From NCBI RefSeq assembly GCF_014652915.1, contig NZ_BMZS01000003.1:372001-436000 (forward strand): a DNA stretch of 64,000 nt, read 5' to 3'. Each line of letters begins with the position of its first letter. The first letter of the stretch is position 1. The stretch is from Thalassobaculum fulvum. Its GTDB lineage: Bacteria > Pseudomonadota > Alphaproteobacteria > Thalassobaculales > Thalassobaculaceae. The position numbers and the translations under genes were made by a program. Under the pieces are notes generated by a model, which ran no database searches, had not been told where the DNA came from, and saw only the letters and a program-made list of their open reading frames with translations. Shown here one piece after another: positions 11,005 through 19,448 of this stretch.

Positions 11005-11028
11005 CCAATATTGAATTCAGAATTCCAA
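11005..11028. promoter_or_regulatory. candidate operator of the GntR/FCD regulator
   Basis: Two GAATTC boxes flank a single A (11013-11018 and 11020-11025), giving a perfect 13-bp palindrome inside a longer imperfect one. The neighbouring CAATATTG is also palindromic. It lies directly upstream of the regulator's ribosome site (AAGGGAGG, 11027-11034). FCD-class GntR proteins often bind short symmetric A/T-rich sites near their own gene, so autoregulation is a reasonable inference. Confidence 0.5.
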
Positions 11029-11040
11029 GGGAGGCATCTG

Positions 11041-11787
11041 TTGGAACTGCGCGCCCTCGATTCCCGACCGGTTCTGATCGACCAGGTGTATGAGCGCCTG
11101 GTCGACGCCATCGCGGCCGGGGCGCTTCCGCCCGGCCACCGGCTGCGGCAGGAGCAGCTCGCCGCCGATCTCGGGGTGTCCCGCCAGCCGGTCAGCCACG
11201 CCCTGGCCATGCTGAAGAACGCCGGCCTGGCGGTCGAGCAGGGCGTTCGCGGGCTAGTCGTGGCCCCGGTCGACCCGGACCGGCTTCACCAGCTCTTCCA
11301 GGTCCGTGCGGTGCTCGACGGCCTCGCCGCCGGCCTGGCCGCCGGGCGGGTCGCCGCGGACCCGTCGATCGACACCTCGGAACTCCAGAGCTGCATCGAA
11401 CACGGGTTCGCCGCCGAGCTCGGGCGCGACATCGCCACCGCGGTCGACTGGGACATGCGGTTCCACGCGGCCGTCAACGCCCTGTCGGGCAACCCCGTCC
11501 TGTCCGAAGTCGCCGAGGCGCAGCGGCCGCAGATCCGGCGGGTGATGGTGGTGATCAAGTTCGATCCGGCGATCGCCGAGCGGATCTGGCGCGAGCACGC
11601 CGGGATCGCCGACGCGATCAGGGCCGGCGATGTCGAGAAGGCCGGGACCCGGGCCCGGGAACACGCCTTGAAGGCGGGAGAGGAAACCCGCCAACGGCTG
11701 ATCGACCAGGCTCGGTCGATTGCCGGCAAGCTCAACAAAGGGACGAAACGCCATGCAACTCGATCAAGGTCAGCTCGAGCGGTTTGA
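11041..11787 (+). CDS. GntR-family (FCD) transcriptional regulator
   Basis: A 248-residue regulator with an N-terminal winged helix-turn-helix (about 13-75: GHRLRQEQLAADLGVSRQPVSHAL) and a C-terminal all-helical FCD ligand domain (about 85-220, with the metal-site-like WDMRFHAAV). I chose TTG 11041 because AAGGGAGG lies 6 nt before it; an upstream TTG at 11011 falls inside the likely operator. The 3' end overlaps the following dioxygenase gene by 35 nt, and its last residues (KRHATRSRSARAV) look like unselected read-through. It probably controls the two genes downstream. Confidence 0.88.
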   Translation: MELRALDSRPVLIDQVYERLVDAIAAGALPPGHRLRQEQLAADLGVSRQPVSHALAMLKNAGLAVEQGVRGLVVAPVDPDRLHQLFQVRAVLDGLAAGLAAGRVAADPSIDTSELQSCIEHGFAAELGRDIATAVDWDMRFHAAVNALSGNPVLSEVAEAQRPQIRRVMVVIKFDPAIAERIWREHAGIADAIRAGDVEKAGTRAREHALKAGEETRQRLIDQARSIAGKLNKGTKRHATRSRSARAV

Positions 11788-12550
11788 CAAAGAGGGCTAC
11801 CTGTTCCTGCCGAACACCTTCACGGCCGACGAGGTCGGGGTGCTGCGGCGGCGGGCCGACGCGATCTTCACGATGGACCGCGAGGAGGTCTGGCGGGAGA
11901 GCTCCGGTGTCGCCCGCACCGCCTTCGCCGCGCACAAGTACGACGAGGGATTCCGGCGCCTGGGCGCCCACCCCCGGCTGGTCGAGCCGGTGATGCAGCT
12001 GCTCGACGGGCCGGTGTACATGCACCAGTTCAAGATCAACGCCAAGGCCGCCTTCGACGGCGAGGTCTGGCAGTGGCACCAGGACTTCGGCACCTGGCAC
12101 CGCGACGACGAGATGCCGGAGCCGCGGGCCATGAACATCGCGCTGTTCCTCGACGAGGTGAGCGCCGTCAACGGCCCGCTGATGTTCATTCCCGGCAGCC
12201 ACAAGGGTGGCACCCTGCAGGCCGGGCACGACCTGGCGACCACCAGCTATCCGCTGTGGACGCTGTCGCGCGACGAGGTGACCCGGCTGGCGAACGAGGG
12301 CGGCTGCGTCGCACCGACCGGGGCTCCCGGATCGGTGATCATGTTCCACGGCAACCTGGTGCACGCCAGCCCGCCGAACATCAGCCCGTTCCCGCGGACC
12401 ATCGTCTATCTGAGCCTGTGCCACGTCGACAACCACATCCGGGCGTTCAAGCGCAAGGAGTGGATCGCCCATCGCGACTTCACGCCGATCGCGCCGCTGC
12501 CGGACGACTGCCTGGCCGAGCTGGTGAAGCAGGAACGCCAGGCAGCCTGA
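11753..12550 (+). CDS. phytanoyl-CoA dioxygenase family protein, EctD-like
   Basis: A 265-residue Fe(II)/2-oxoglutarate dioxygenase. The iron ligands H109 and D111 lie in WQWHQDFGTWH, with H204 in GNLVHAS; R215 is the likely 2-oxoglutarate salt-bridge residue. The segments WHQDFGTWHRDDEMPEPRAM and LMFIPGSHKGG closely resemble ectoine hydroxylase (EctD), though that enzyme is usually about 300 residues and no ectABC genes are here. It most likely hydroxylates a small molecule made or taken up by this cell. It starts inside the regulator gene and is followed 20 nt later by an oxidoreductase. Confidence 0.85.
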   Translation: MQLDQGQLERFDKEGYLFLPNTFTADEVGVLRRRADAIFTMDREEVWRESSGVARTAFAAHKYDEGFRRLGAHPRLVEPVMQLLDGPVYMHQFKINAKAAFDGEVWQWHQDFGTWHRDDEMPEPRAMNIALFLDEVSAVNGPLMFIPGSHKGGTLQAGHDLATTSYPLWTLSRDEVTRLANEGGCVAPTGAPGSVIMFHGNLVHASPPNISPFPRTIVYLSLCHVDNHIRAFKRKEWIAHRDFTPIAPLPDDCLAELVKQERQAA

Positions 12551-12570
12551 CAAGGGCGACGGAGGAAGCG

Positions 12571-13932
12571 ATGAACCTGTCCCGCATGCTCGCCAAGCGG
12601 GCGGAAGACGGCAATCCGGTCCGGGTCGGGATCATCGGAGCCGGCAAGTTCGGCGCCATGTACCTGTCGCAGGCCCGGCTGACCAAGGGCACCCACGTGC
12701 TCGGCATCGCCGACCTCGACGTCGCGCGGGCCAAGGACCAGCTCCGGCACATCGGCTGGGAGGCGGAACGCTATGCCGCGAGCGGCTTCGCCGACGCCCT
12801 CGCCAACGGCTCGACCTTCGTCACCGACGATGCCGAGGCGCTGATCAGGGCCGACGGGCTGGAGGTGCTGATCGACGCCACCGGCGATCCGGCGGTCGGC
12901 ATCAGGCACTGCCTGATGGCGATCGAGAACGGCCGCCACGTGGTCATGGTCAACGTCGAGGCCGACGTGGTCGCCGGACCGCTGCTGGCCGCCAAGGCCG
13001 AGGCGGCCGGGGTCGTGTACAGCATGGCCTGGGGCGACCAGCCGGCGCTGATCTGCGAGCACGTCGACTGGGCCCGCTCGGTCGGCTTCAAGGTGGTGTG
13101 CGCCGGCAAGGGCACGCGCTACCTGCCGCGCTACCACGAGTCCACGCCGGACACCGTCTGGGAGAACTTCGGCTTCGACCTGGAGATGGTGAAGCGCGGC
13201 CGGATGAACCCCAAGATGTTCAACAGCTTCATCGACGGGACCAAGTCCGGGATCGAGATGTCGGCGGTGTGCAACGCGACCGGGCTCCGGCCGCAGGCCG
13301 ACGGGCTGCACTTCCCGCCGTCGTCGCGGCTCGAACTGGCCGAGGTCTGCAAGCCGAGATCGGCCGGCGGCCAGGTCGACTTCGCCGGCACTACCGAGGT
13401 GGTGTCGTCGCTGTACCGCGACGGCTCCGAGGTGCCGGTCCACCTGCAGTTCGGCACCTACGTGGTGATCGAGGCCGAGACCGACTACGCGACCTGGTGC
13501 TTCGAGGAGTACCGGATGCTGCACGACAGCTCGTTCCGGTACGCCGCGCTGTACCGCCCGACCCACATGATCGGGCTGGAACTCGGCGTGTCGGTCGCCT
13601 CGGCAGCGCTCCGCAAAGATCCGACCGGCTGTCCGATCGGCTTCCATTCGGACGTGGTGGCGACCGCCAAGCGCGACCTGAAGGCCGGCGAAATGCTGGA
13701 CGGCGAGGGCGGATACTGCGTCTGGGGCAAGCAGACCCCGGCCGAGACCTCGCTGGAGAACGGCTACCTGCCGCTCGGCCTCGCCCACAACGTCAAGCTG
13801 CTGCGCGACATCAAGCAGGGCGAGCCGCTCGCCTGGGCCGACGTGCAGGTCGACGAGACCTCCCAGGCGGTGAAGGTGCGGCGCGAGATGGAGGCCCGGT
13901 TCGCCCGCCCGAACGTGCGGGCGGCCGAGTAG
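12571..13932 (+). CDS. NAD(P)-dependent oxidoreductase with C-terminal SAF domain
   Basis: A 453-residue protein starting at ATG 12571 after GGAGG (12561-12565). The N-terminal Rossmann part has VGIIGAGKFGAMY, an IDATGDP motif and a homoserine-dehydrogenase-like core (GRHVVMVNVEADVVAGPLL). The last third (about 345-440) is a SAF-type domain with DVVATAKRDLKAGEMLDGEGGY. This is the COG4091 predicted homoserine-dehydrogenase-like group, not the biosynthetic enzyme. It probably oxidises or rearranges the product of the adjacent dioxygenase. Exact reaction unknown. Confidence 0.8.
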   Translation: MNLSRMLAKRAEDGNPVRVGIIGAGKFGAMYLSQARLTKGTHVLGIADLDVARAKDQLRHIGWEAERYAASGFADALANGSTFVTDDAEALIRADGLEVLIDATGDPAVGIRHCLMAIENGRHVVMVNVEADVVAGPLLAAKAEAAGVVYSMAWGDQPALICEHVDWARSVGFKVVCAGKGTRYLPRYHESTPDTVWENFGFDLEMVKRGRMNPKMFNSFIDGTKSGIEMSAVCNATGLRPQADGLHFPPSSRLELAEVCKPRSAGGQVDFAGTTEVVSSLYRDGSEVPVHLQFGTYVVIEAETDYATWCFEEYRMLHDSSFRYAALYRPTHMIGLELGVSVASAALRKDPTGCPIGFHSDVVATAKRDLKAGEMLDGEGGYCVWGKQTPAETSLENGYLPLGLAHNVKLLRDIKQGEPLAWADVQVDETSQAVKVRREMEARFARPNVRAAE

Positions 13933-13942
13933 GTGGGCTCGT

Positions 13943-13976
13943 AGGCCCCGGATCGCCGCAGGCCCCGGATCGCCGC
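13943..13976. repeat. perfect 17-bp tandem duplication
   Basis: The unit AGGCCCCGGATCGCCGC occurs at 13943-13959 and again, identical, at 13960-13976, just after the oxidoreductase stop and beside a dispersed palindrome. This looks like a recent slippage or repeat-associated duplication. Confidence 0.85.
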
Positions 13977-13984
13977 TGCGCGCC

Positions 13985-14018
13985 GTCCGGGATGAGGAAC
14001 GTCAGGCCCGCATCCCGG
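13985..14018. repeat. dispersed intergenic palindrome, CCGGGATG type
   Basis: Arms CCGGGATG (13987-13994) and CATCCCGG (14011-14018) flank 16 nt. The left side reads GTCCGGGATGAGG (13985-13997), the same as the left arm of the repeat at 27518-27566. It lies between convergent genes and may act as a REP-like element or weak bidirectional terminator. Confidence 0.65.
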
Positions 14019-14064
14019 CCGGAGCGGCGCCGCCGCGGAGAGCCGGGACCCGGCCCTGCGGGAG

Positions 14065-14412
14065 CTACAGGATGCGCAGCACCGCCTCGGGCGGGCGGCC
14101 GAGCGCGACCTTGTCGCCGTTCACCACGATCGGCCGCTCGATCAGCACCGGGTTCTCGACCATCGCCATGATCAGCTCGCCGCGGGTCAGGGCCGGGTCG
14201 TCGAGGTTGAGTTCCTTGTAGGGCGCCTCCTTGTGGCGCATCAGGTCGCGCGGCTGCATGCCCAGCGCCCGCAGCAGGCCGTCCAGCACGACCGCCGACG
14301 GCGGGTGCTTGAGGTACTCGACGATCTCCGGATCGTGCCCGTGGTCGCGAAGCAGCTGCAGGGTCTGCCGCGACTTCGAGCAGCGCGGATTGTGGTAGAT
14401 GCGGATCGACAT
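14065..14412 (-). CDS. arsC: arsenate reductase (ArsC, glutaredoxin type)
   Basis: A 115-residue ArsC-fold protein with normal length. The catalytic cysteine is C11 in IYHNPRCSKSR. The C-terminal ENPVLIERPIVVNGDKVALGRPPE contains the family's second arginine motif. Members reduce arsenate using glutathione and glutaredoxin, but many chromosomal ArsC/YfgD relatives have no proven arsenic role. No ars regulator or pump is next to it, so a stand-alone thiol reductase function is also possible. It is divergent from an acetyltransferase at 14482. Confidence 0.87.
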   Translation of the reverse strand: MSIRIYHNPRCSKSRQTLQLLRDHGHDPEIVEYLKHPPSAVVLDGLLRALGMQPRDLMRHKEAPYKELNLDDPALTRGELIMAMVENPVLIERPIVVNGDKVALGRPPEAVLRIL

Positions 14413-14481
14413 CGGCGGCTTCCCCGGACGGTTTCGGCGACTCTAGCAAGCATAGTCGGCTCAGCCTATTGTCGCGCCGCC

Positions 14482-15051
14482 ATGACCGACATCATTCCCA
14501 TCGAGACCGATCGCCTGATCCTGCGCGCCTGGCGCGACGAGGACCGGGCGCCGTTCGCCGCGCTCAACGCCGACCCCGAGGTGATGCGGTACTTCCCGAA
14601 GCTTCTGAGCCGCGAGGAGAGTGACGCGCTTGCCGCTCTGGTGGTCGAGCGAATGGCCGAGAACGGCTGGGGCTGGTACGCCGTCGAGGTGAAGGGCGGC
14701 GAGCCGTTCGCCGGGTTCGTCGGCCTCAACGTGCCGGGCTACCCGATCCCGTGCGGGCCGTGCGTCGAGGTCGGCTGGCGCCTGGCCCGGTCGGCCTGGG
14801 GCAAGGGCTACGCCAGCGAGGCGGCGCGGGCCTGCCTGGGCTTCGGTTTCGGCCGGCTCGGCCTGGACGAGATCGTGTCGTTCACGGCCGTGGGCAACAC
14901 CCGCTCCCGCGCCGTGATGGAACGGCTCGGCATGACCAGCGACCCGGCCGACGACTTCGAGCACCCGTCGCTCCCCGACGGACACCCGCTGCGGCGGCAC
15001 GTCCTCTACCGGATCGGTGCCGCCACCTGGGCCGGGCTCAGCGGCCGGTGA
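14482..15051 (+). CDS. GNAT acetyltransferase, RimJ/RimL type
   Basis: A 189-residue N-acetyltransferase starting at ATG 14482. It begins with the classic ETDRLILRAWRDEDRAPFAALNADPEVMRYFP and has the acetyl-CoA region EVGWRLARSAWGKGYASEAARACLGFGF, then NTRSRAVMERLGM. It transfers an acetyl group from acetyl-CoA to an amine, often a protein N terminus or a small molecule. Target unknown. Its end overlaps the convergent hydratase gene by 14 nt. Confidence 0.88.
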   Translation: MTDIIPIETDRLILRAWRDEDRAPFAALNADPEVMRYFPKLLSREESDALAALVVERMAENGWGWYAVEVKGGEPFAGFVGLNVPGYPIPCGPCVEVGWRLARSAWGKGYASEAARACLGFGFGRLGLDEIVSFTAVGNTRSRAVMERLGMTSDPADDFEHPSLPDGHPLRRHVLYRIGAATWAGLSGR

Positions 15052-15835
15052 AGTTCGGCGGGCGCTTCTCCAGGAAGGCGTTCACGCCCTCGCCGTAGTC
15101 GTAGGAGAACCCGCATTCGCGCTGCAGGTCGCGCTCCATCGCGAGCTGGGTGTTGAGGTCGTTGCCGAGTGCGGCCCGCATCAGCCGGCGGGTGCCGACC
15201 ACCGCTTTCGGCGGCAGGGCGGACAGCCGTTCGGCGAGCGCCAGGCCGGCCTGCGGCAACTCGGCGAACTCGACGACCTGCCAGGCGACGCCCCAGGCCT
15301 GCAGCTTTTCGGCGTCGATCGGCTCCATGGTCAGCGCCGCCGCCAGCGCCCGGCCTTCGCCGATCAGTCGGGGCAGGTGGTGCGTCACCCCGGCGTCCGG
15401 CACCAGGCCGATCCGGGCGAACGAGATCACCATCGAGGCGGAACGGGCTGCCACCATGACGTCGCCGGCCAGCGCCAGGCCGGCCCCGGCGCCGGCGGCG
15501 ACGCCGTTCAGCGCCGTGACGATCGGCATCGGCAGGTCGCGCAACCGGCGGATCAGCGCGTTGTAGCTCTTCTCCAGCCCGGCCCCGAGATCGCGGACCG
15601 GTCGGCCGTCCTTCGGCGGCATGCGGGCGGATAGATCCTGTCCCGAGCAGAAGGCTCGGTCGCCGGTACCGGTCAGGATCAGTGCCCTGGCGTCGCCGCC
15701 GCGCTCCAGGGCCGACAGCGCGTCGCGCAGTTCTTCGTGGACCGTGTCGTTCACGGCGTTGCGCTTCTCCGGCCGGTTCAGGGCGATCCGGGCGATGCTG
15801 CCGATCCGGTCGACGACGATGGTCTCGTAGCTCAT
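15038..15835 (-). CDS. enoyl-CoA hydratase/isomerase family protein, PaaG-like
   Basis: A 265-residue crotonase-fold protein. Oxyanion-hole segments are AFCSGQDLS (61-69) and NGVAAGAGAGLALAGD (110-125). The following motif FARIGLVPDAGVTHHLPRLIG has Asp (147) where true hydratases have Glu, as in PaaG, the epoxyphenylacetyl-CoA isomerase. It hydrates or isomerises an unsaturated acyl-CoA. No other paa genes are nearby, so the pathway is open. Likely co-transcribed with nothing else except possibly the methyltransferase upstream (19-nt gap). Confidence 0.87.
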   Translation of the reverse strand: MSYETIVVDRIGSIARIALNRPEKRNAVNDTVHEELRDALSALERGGDARALILTGTGDRAFCSGQDLSARMPPKDGRPVRDLGAGLEKSYNALIRRLRDLPMPIVTALNGVAAGAGAGLALAGDVMVAARSASMVISFARIGLVPDAGVTHHLPRLIGEGRALAAALTMEPIDAEKLQAWGVAWQVVEFAELPQAGLALAERLSALPPKAVVGTRRLMRAALGNDLNTQLAMERDLQRECGFSYDYGEGVNAFLEKRPPNFTGR

Positions 15836-15854
15836 GGGGGCCTCGGGCTCGATG

Positions 15855-16478
15855 TCAGGCGGCGGGTGCCGCGAAGCGGAAGTTGAGTCGGACGAACGTC
15901 ACACCGGGCGTTCCGAGATCGGCGCTGTGGGTGCTTCGGGCGATCTCCTCGAAGCCGTGACGGGCCATCTCGGCGCTGATGACGTCGGGGTCGCAATCGT
16001 GCATCGGCCGGTCGGCCGGCGAGGGGCCCTGACGGACCGCCATCGATACCGCGGCACCCGGGGCGGCGAGGGCGGCGAGCGCCGCGCACGCCCGGTCGCG
16101 GTCGGCCGGCGGGACGTGCATCCACACCGCGTTCACCAGGATGAATCCGAAGCGCGCGCTCCGGGCGCGGACGGTTGCGAGGTCCGGCAGGCGGTCGTCG
16201 ACCCACTCGACCGGGGCATTCGGGAACAGGCGCACCGCTTCGGCCCGCATGCCGGCCGACGGCTCGACCGCGACCACCCGGTAGCCGAGTTCGGCCAGCC
16301 CGACGGCGTGGACGCCGCTGCCGGCGCCGATGTCGAGGATCGGGCCCGGCGGGGCCGGCAGCAGGTCCCGGTGGCGCTTGATGAACCGCTCGGCCCCGAG
16401 ACCGGCATAGCGCGGCGCCAGGTCGGCGGCGGCCCGATCGTAGTCGGCGATCGCCTGCTCGACTGTCGGTCCCGTCAT
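15855..16478 (-). CDS. class I SAM-dependent methyltransferase
   Basis: A 207-residue methyltransferase with SAM-binding motif I ILDIGAGSG (47-55), acidic residue after strand 2 (VVAVEPSAGM), and motif IV region FGFILVNAVWMHVPPADRD. Small size and the leading domain-only layout fit a small-molecule or generic UbiE-like enzyme. Nineteen nt separate it from the downstream hydratase on the same strand. Methyl acceptor unknown. Confidence 0.87.
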   Translation of the reverse strand: MTGPTVEQAIADYDRAAADLAPRYAGLGAERFIKRHRDLLPAPPGPILDIGAGSGVHAVGLAELGYRVVAVEPSAGMRAEAVRLFPNAPVEWVDDRLPDLATVRARSARFGFILVNAVWMHVPPADRDRACAALAALAAPGAAVSMAVRQGPSPADRPMHDCDPDVISAEMARHGFEEIARSTHSADLGTPGVTFVRLNFRFAAPAA

Positions 16479-16553
16479 TCCATGTTCCTTTCTCGGTTCG
16501 GCTGCGGCGTGCTAGGTCAGGTCGGGGGCGCTAGCCTAGCCGAAGTATCGTCG

Positions 16554-17108
16554 ATGCCCATCACCGAAGCCGATTTCTCGCATGTCGAAGACGACCGTTT
16601 CAGACGTCTTCTGGCCTACTGGCTGGAAGCGCGGGGCGGGGCCGTGGTTCCGCCGGTCGATGCCATCGACCCGGTCCGGTTCCCGTTCCTCCTGGAACAG
16701 GTCTGGCTGTGCGCGGTCGAGGAGAATCCGAGGAAGTTCCGCTATCGGCTGACCGGCGACCACATCCGGGCCGCGTACGACGCTCCGCTGGTCGGGCGGA
16801 CGCTGAACGAAGTCACCGAGCCGTCGGTGGCGGAGCGGGTGCTGGGCTACTTCAACCTCGTCGTCGACCTGCCGGCGATCGTCCATGTCATCGGCCGGAT
16901 CTACAGCGAGGACGCACGGCCGGCCCGCGGCGAGCGGATGATCCTGCCGTTCGCCGACCCGGGGACCGGCCGGGTCACCCGGATCCTCGGCGCCACGATC
17001 CACTCCTGGGAGTCGCGCGGGATCGGCACCGGCGAGGTTCCGGTCCGGCAGGTCCGGACCTTCACCCCGGCCGACGGCAGCCCGGCCTGGTGCGAGAGCT
17101 GGCTGTAG
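16554..17108 (+). CDS. PAS-like domain protein (PAS_5 type)
   Basis: A 184-residue single-domain protein. From about residue 10 to 150 it resembles the PAS_5 family of alphaproteobacteria (RFRRLLAYWLEARGG, FRYRLTGDHIRAAYDAPLVGRTLNEV, ERMILPFADPGTGRVTRILGATIH). Such proteins have no output domain and no known enzymatic role. No signal peptide or membrane segment is seen. It is encoded opposite to its neighbours on both sides. Function unknown. Confidence 0.72.
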   Translation: MPITEADFSHVEDDRFRRLLAYWLEARGGAVVPPVDAIDPVRFPFLLEQVWLCAVEENPRKFRYRLTGDHIRAAYDAPLVGRTLNEVTEPSVAERVLGYFNLVVDLPAIVHVIGRIYSEDARPARGERMILPFADPGTGRVTRILGATIHSWESRGIGTGEVPVRQVRTFTPADGSPAWCESWL

Positions 17109-17113
17109 CGGTC

Positions 17114-17836
17114 TCAGCCCTTGCTCTTGCGCCACTCCTCGTAGCGCGCCTTGGTCTCGGCGTTCGGCGGATAGGTGCCGCGCAGCGGCTTGCCGGACCG
17201 GACCTCGCCGATGATGAACTCTTCCAGCTGCTCCTGCTCCCAGGCGTCGTTCGCCACCTCGTCGGCGAGATGCCGGGGGACAATCACCACGCCTTCCAGG
17301 TCGCCGACGACGATGTCGCCCGGGTAGACCGGAACGCCGCCGCAGCCGATCGGCTCGTTCAGGGTCTCGACCGCATGGTGCTTGATCAGATTGGTCGGCG
17401 CCGACGGGGCGCCGATATAGGCCGGGATGTCGAACTCTGCGATCTCGGGCGAGTCGCGCAGGCCGCCGTCGCTGACGAGGCCGGCCGCGCCCCGCACCAT
17501 CAGTCGGGTGACCAGGATCGAGCCGGCGGACGCCACACTGGCGTCGCCACGGCAGTCCATGACCAGCACATGGCCCTCGGGACAGGTCTCGATCGCCTTG
17601 CGCTGCGGGTGGTCGTAGTCCTGGAACACGTCCAGCGTGTCGATATCCTCGCGCGCCGGGATGTAGCGCAGGGTGAAGGCCGGTCCGACCATCGAGCGGT
17701 CGTGGGCGGCGGTCAGCCGGCTGACTCCCTGGATGAACACGTTGCGCAGGCCGCGCTTGAACAGTTGCGTGGTAAGGGTGGCGGTGCTGACCGAGGCGAG
17801 CTTGTCGCGGGTCTCGGCTGAAAGGGGCTCGGTCAT
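17114..17836 (-). CDS. RraA-like / HMG-type aldolase family protein
   Basis: A 240-residue RraA-fold protein. I chose ATG 17836 (MTEPLSAETRDKLASVS), where family similarity begins; in-frame upstream starts exist as far as 17950 but lack similarity. Motifs GRDA-like MDCRGDASVASAG, GAAGLVSDGGLRD and VHPGD-like VYPGDIVVGDLEGVVIVP are those of divalent-metal-dependent 4-hydroxy-4-methyl-2-oxoglutarate / carboxy-hydroxy-oxoadipate aldolases. True RraA, the RNase E inhibitor, is shorter (about 160 residues). I therefore favour an aldolase or decarboxylase in a catabolic route. Divergent from the aldo/keto reductase at 17949. Confidence 0.82.
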   Translation of the reverse strand: MTEPLSAETRDKLASVSTATLTTQLFKRGLRNVFIQGVSRLTAAHDRSMVGPAFTLRYIPAREDIDTLDVFQDYDHPQRKAIETCPEGHVLVMDCRGDASVASAGSILVTRLMVRGAAGLVSDGGLRDSPEIAEFDIPAYIGAPSAPTNLIKHHAVETLNEPIGCGGVPVYPGDIVVGDLEGVVIVPRHLADEVANDAWEQEQLEEFIIGEVRSGKPLRGTYPPNAETKARYEEWRKSKG

Positions 17837-17948
17837 GGCGTTCGTTCGCTCCCGGGCTTGCATGGCTTGCGCACTTGTATGATGACTTCGATCCGAGCAC
17901 GGGGCTCGGCCGGACACAAGGGGCAACGGAGCCCGGAAGGAGATCGCC

Positions 17949-18959
17949 ATGGACTACCGCACGCTCGGCCGCTCCGGCCTCAAGGTGTCGCCGCTCTGCC
18001 TCGGCGCGATGATGTTCGGGGGGCCGACCTCGGAGGCCGACAGCCGGGAGATCATCGCCGCCGCCCGCGACCTGGGGGTCAACTTCATCGACACCGCCGA
18101 CGCCTACAACGGCGGCGAATCCGAGCGTGTCGTCGGCCGCGCTATCGGCCCCGAGCGCGACCGCTGGGTGCTGGCGACCAAGCTGGCCAACAAGCTCGGC
18201 GACGACCCCAATTCCGGCGGCCTGTCGCGGCGCTGGGTGCAGATGGCCTGCGACGCCAGCCTGAAGCGGCTCGGCACCGACGTCATCGACATCTACTACC
18301 TGCACAAGGAAGACCATTCGACGGCGCTGTCCGAGACGGTGACGGCGCTGGGCGACCTGATGAAGGCCGGCAAGATCCGCTACTTCGGGGTGTCGAACTA
18401 CCGGTCCTGGCGGGTCGCCGAGATCTGCAGCATCTGCGACCGCCTCGGCATCGACCGGCCGATCGTGAGCCAGCCCTACTACAACGCCATGAACCGCATG
18501 CCCGAGGTCGAGCACCTGCCGGCCTGCGGCTACTACGGCCTCGGCGTCGTGCCGTACAGCCCGCTGGCCCGTGGCGTGCTGACCGGCAAGTACGCGCCGA
18601 ACGTGACGCCGGAGGAGGGCACCCGCGCCGCCCGCCAGGACCGCCGCATGATGCAGACCGAGTGGCGGCACGAGAGCCTGGAGATCGCCCAGAAGATCAA
18701 GGCGCACGCCGAGGCCAAGGGCGCGACCCCGATCGACGTCGCGGTGCAGTGGGTGCTGAACAACCGGCTGGTCACCGCCAGCATCGCCGGGCCGCGGACC
18801 ATGGAGCAGTGGCAGTCCTACGCCAAGGCCCTGGACTACGCCTTCACCACGGAGGACGAGGCGCTGATCGATGGCCTGGTGGTGGCCGGACACCCGTCGA
18901 CCCCGGGCTACAACGATCCGCAGTACCCGATCGAGGGACGGAAGCCGCGGATCGGCTAG
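17949..18959 (+). CDS. aldo/keto reductase
   Basis: A 336-residue NADPH-dependent aldo/keto reductase. The start follows GGAAGGAG. Catalytic tetrad residues are visible: D in FIDTADAYNGG, Y in the same motif, K in LATKLANK and H in YYLHKEDHS. The C-terminal cofactor motif is VTASIAGPRTMEQW. It reduces an aldehyde or ketone. It is divergent from the aldolase-like gene, which could supply its carbonyl substrate; that link is inference. Confidence 0.92.
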   Translation: MDYRTLGRSGLKVSPLCLGAMMFGGPTSEADSREIIAAARDLGVNFIDTADAYNGGESERVVGRAIGPERDRWVLATKLANKLGDDPNSGGLSRRWVQMACDASLKRLGTDVIDIYYLHKEDHSTALSETVTALGDLMKAGKIRYFGVSNYRSWRVAEICSICDRLGIDRPIVSQPYYNAMNRMPEVEHLPACGYYGLGVVPYSPLARGVLTGKYAPNVTPEEGTRAARQDRRMMQTEWRHESLEIAQKIKAHAEAKGATPIDVAVQWVLNNRLVTASIAGPRTMEQWQSYAKALDYAFTTEDEALIDGLVVAGHPSTPGYNDPQYPIEGRKPRIG

Positions 18960-18961
18960 TG

Positions 18962-19387
18962 ATGCCGGCGTCCCGGCTGCGCCTGGCCGACAGGTCGGAC
19001 ATCCCGGCATTGATGACCATCCGGTCGGCGGTCCGCGAGAATGTTCTGAGCGATCCGGCCAAGGTGCCGGCCGGGGCCTATTGCCCGTTCATCGATGACC
19101 GGGGGCTCTGGCTCTGGGAGGAGGCGGGCCGGGTTCTCGGATTCGCCGCCGCGGATCCGGCGAATGGATCGGTCTGGGCCCTGTTCGTGGATCCGGCCGA
19201 GGAAGGGCGCGGCATCGGCCGGGCGCTCCTGTCGACCGTCCTGAGCGACCTCAGGCGTGCCGGTTGGGCCCGGGCTCGGCTTTCGACGCAGCCAGGATCC
19301 CGGGCCGAGCGGTTCTATCGCCGGGCCGGCTGGCTCGACGCCGGAATCGCGGCCGACGGCGATCTCATCCTGGAAGCCGCGCTCTGA
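18962..19387 (+). CDS. GNAT family N-acetyltransferase
   Basis: A 141-residue single-domain acetyltransferase. ATG 18962 lies 2 nt after the reductase stop, so translation is probably coupled. The acetyl-CoA-binding segment is VDPAEEGRGIGRALLSTVLSDL, followed by RAERFYRRAGW. Substrate unknown. Confidence 0.87.
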   Translation: MPASRLRLADRSDIPALMTIRSAVRENVLSDPAKVPAGAYCPFIDDRGLWLWEEAGRVLGFAAADPANGSVWALFVDPAEEGRGIGRALLSTVLSDLRRAGWARARLSTQPGSRAERFYRRAGWLDAGIAADGDLILEAAL

Positions 19388-19448
19388 GACGACGGAGGCG
19401 CGGCGGGGGTGCGAACAGGCTCTCCACGGGCACAGAGGAACAAAATCG

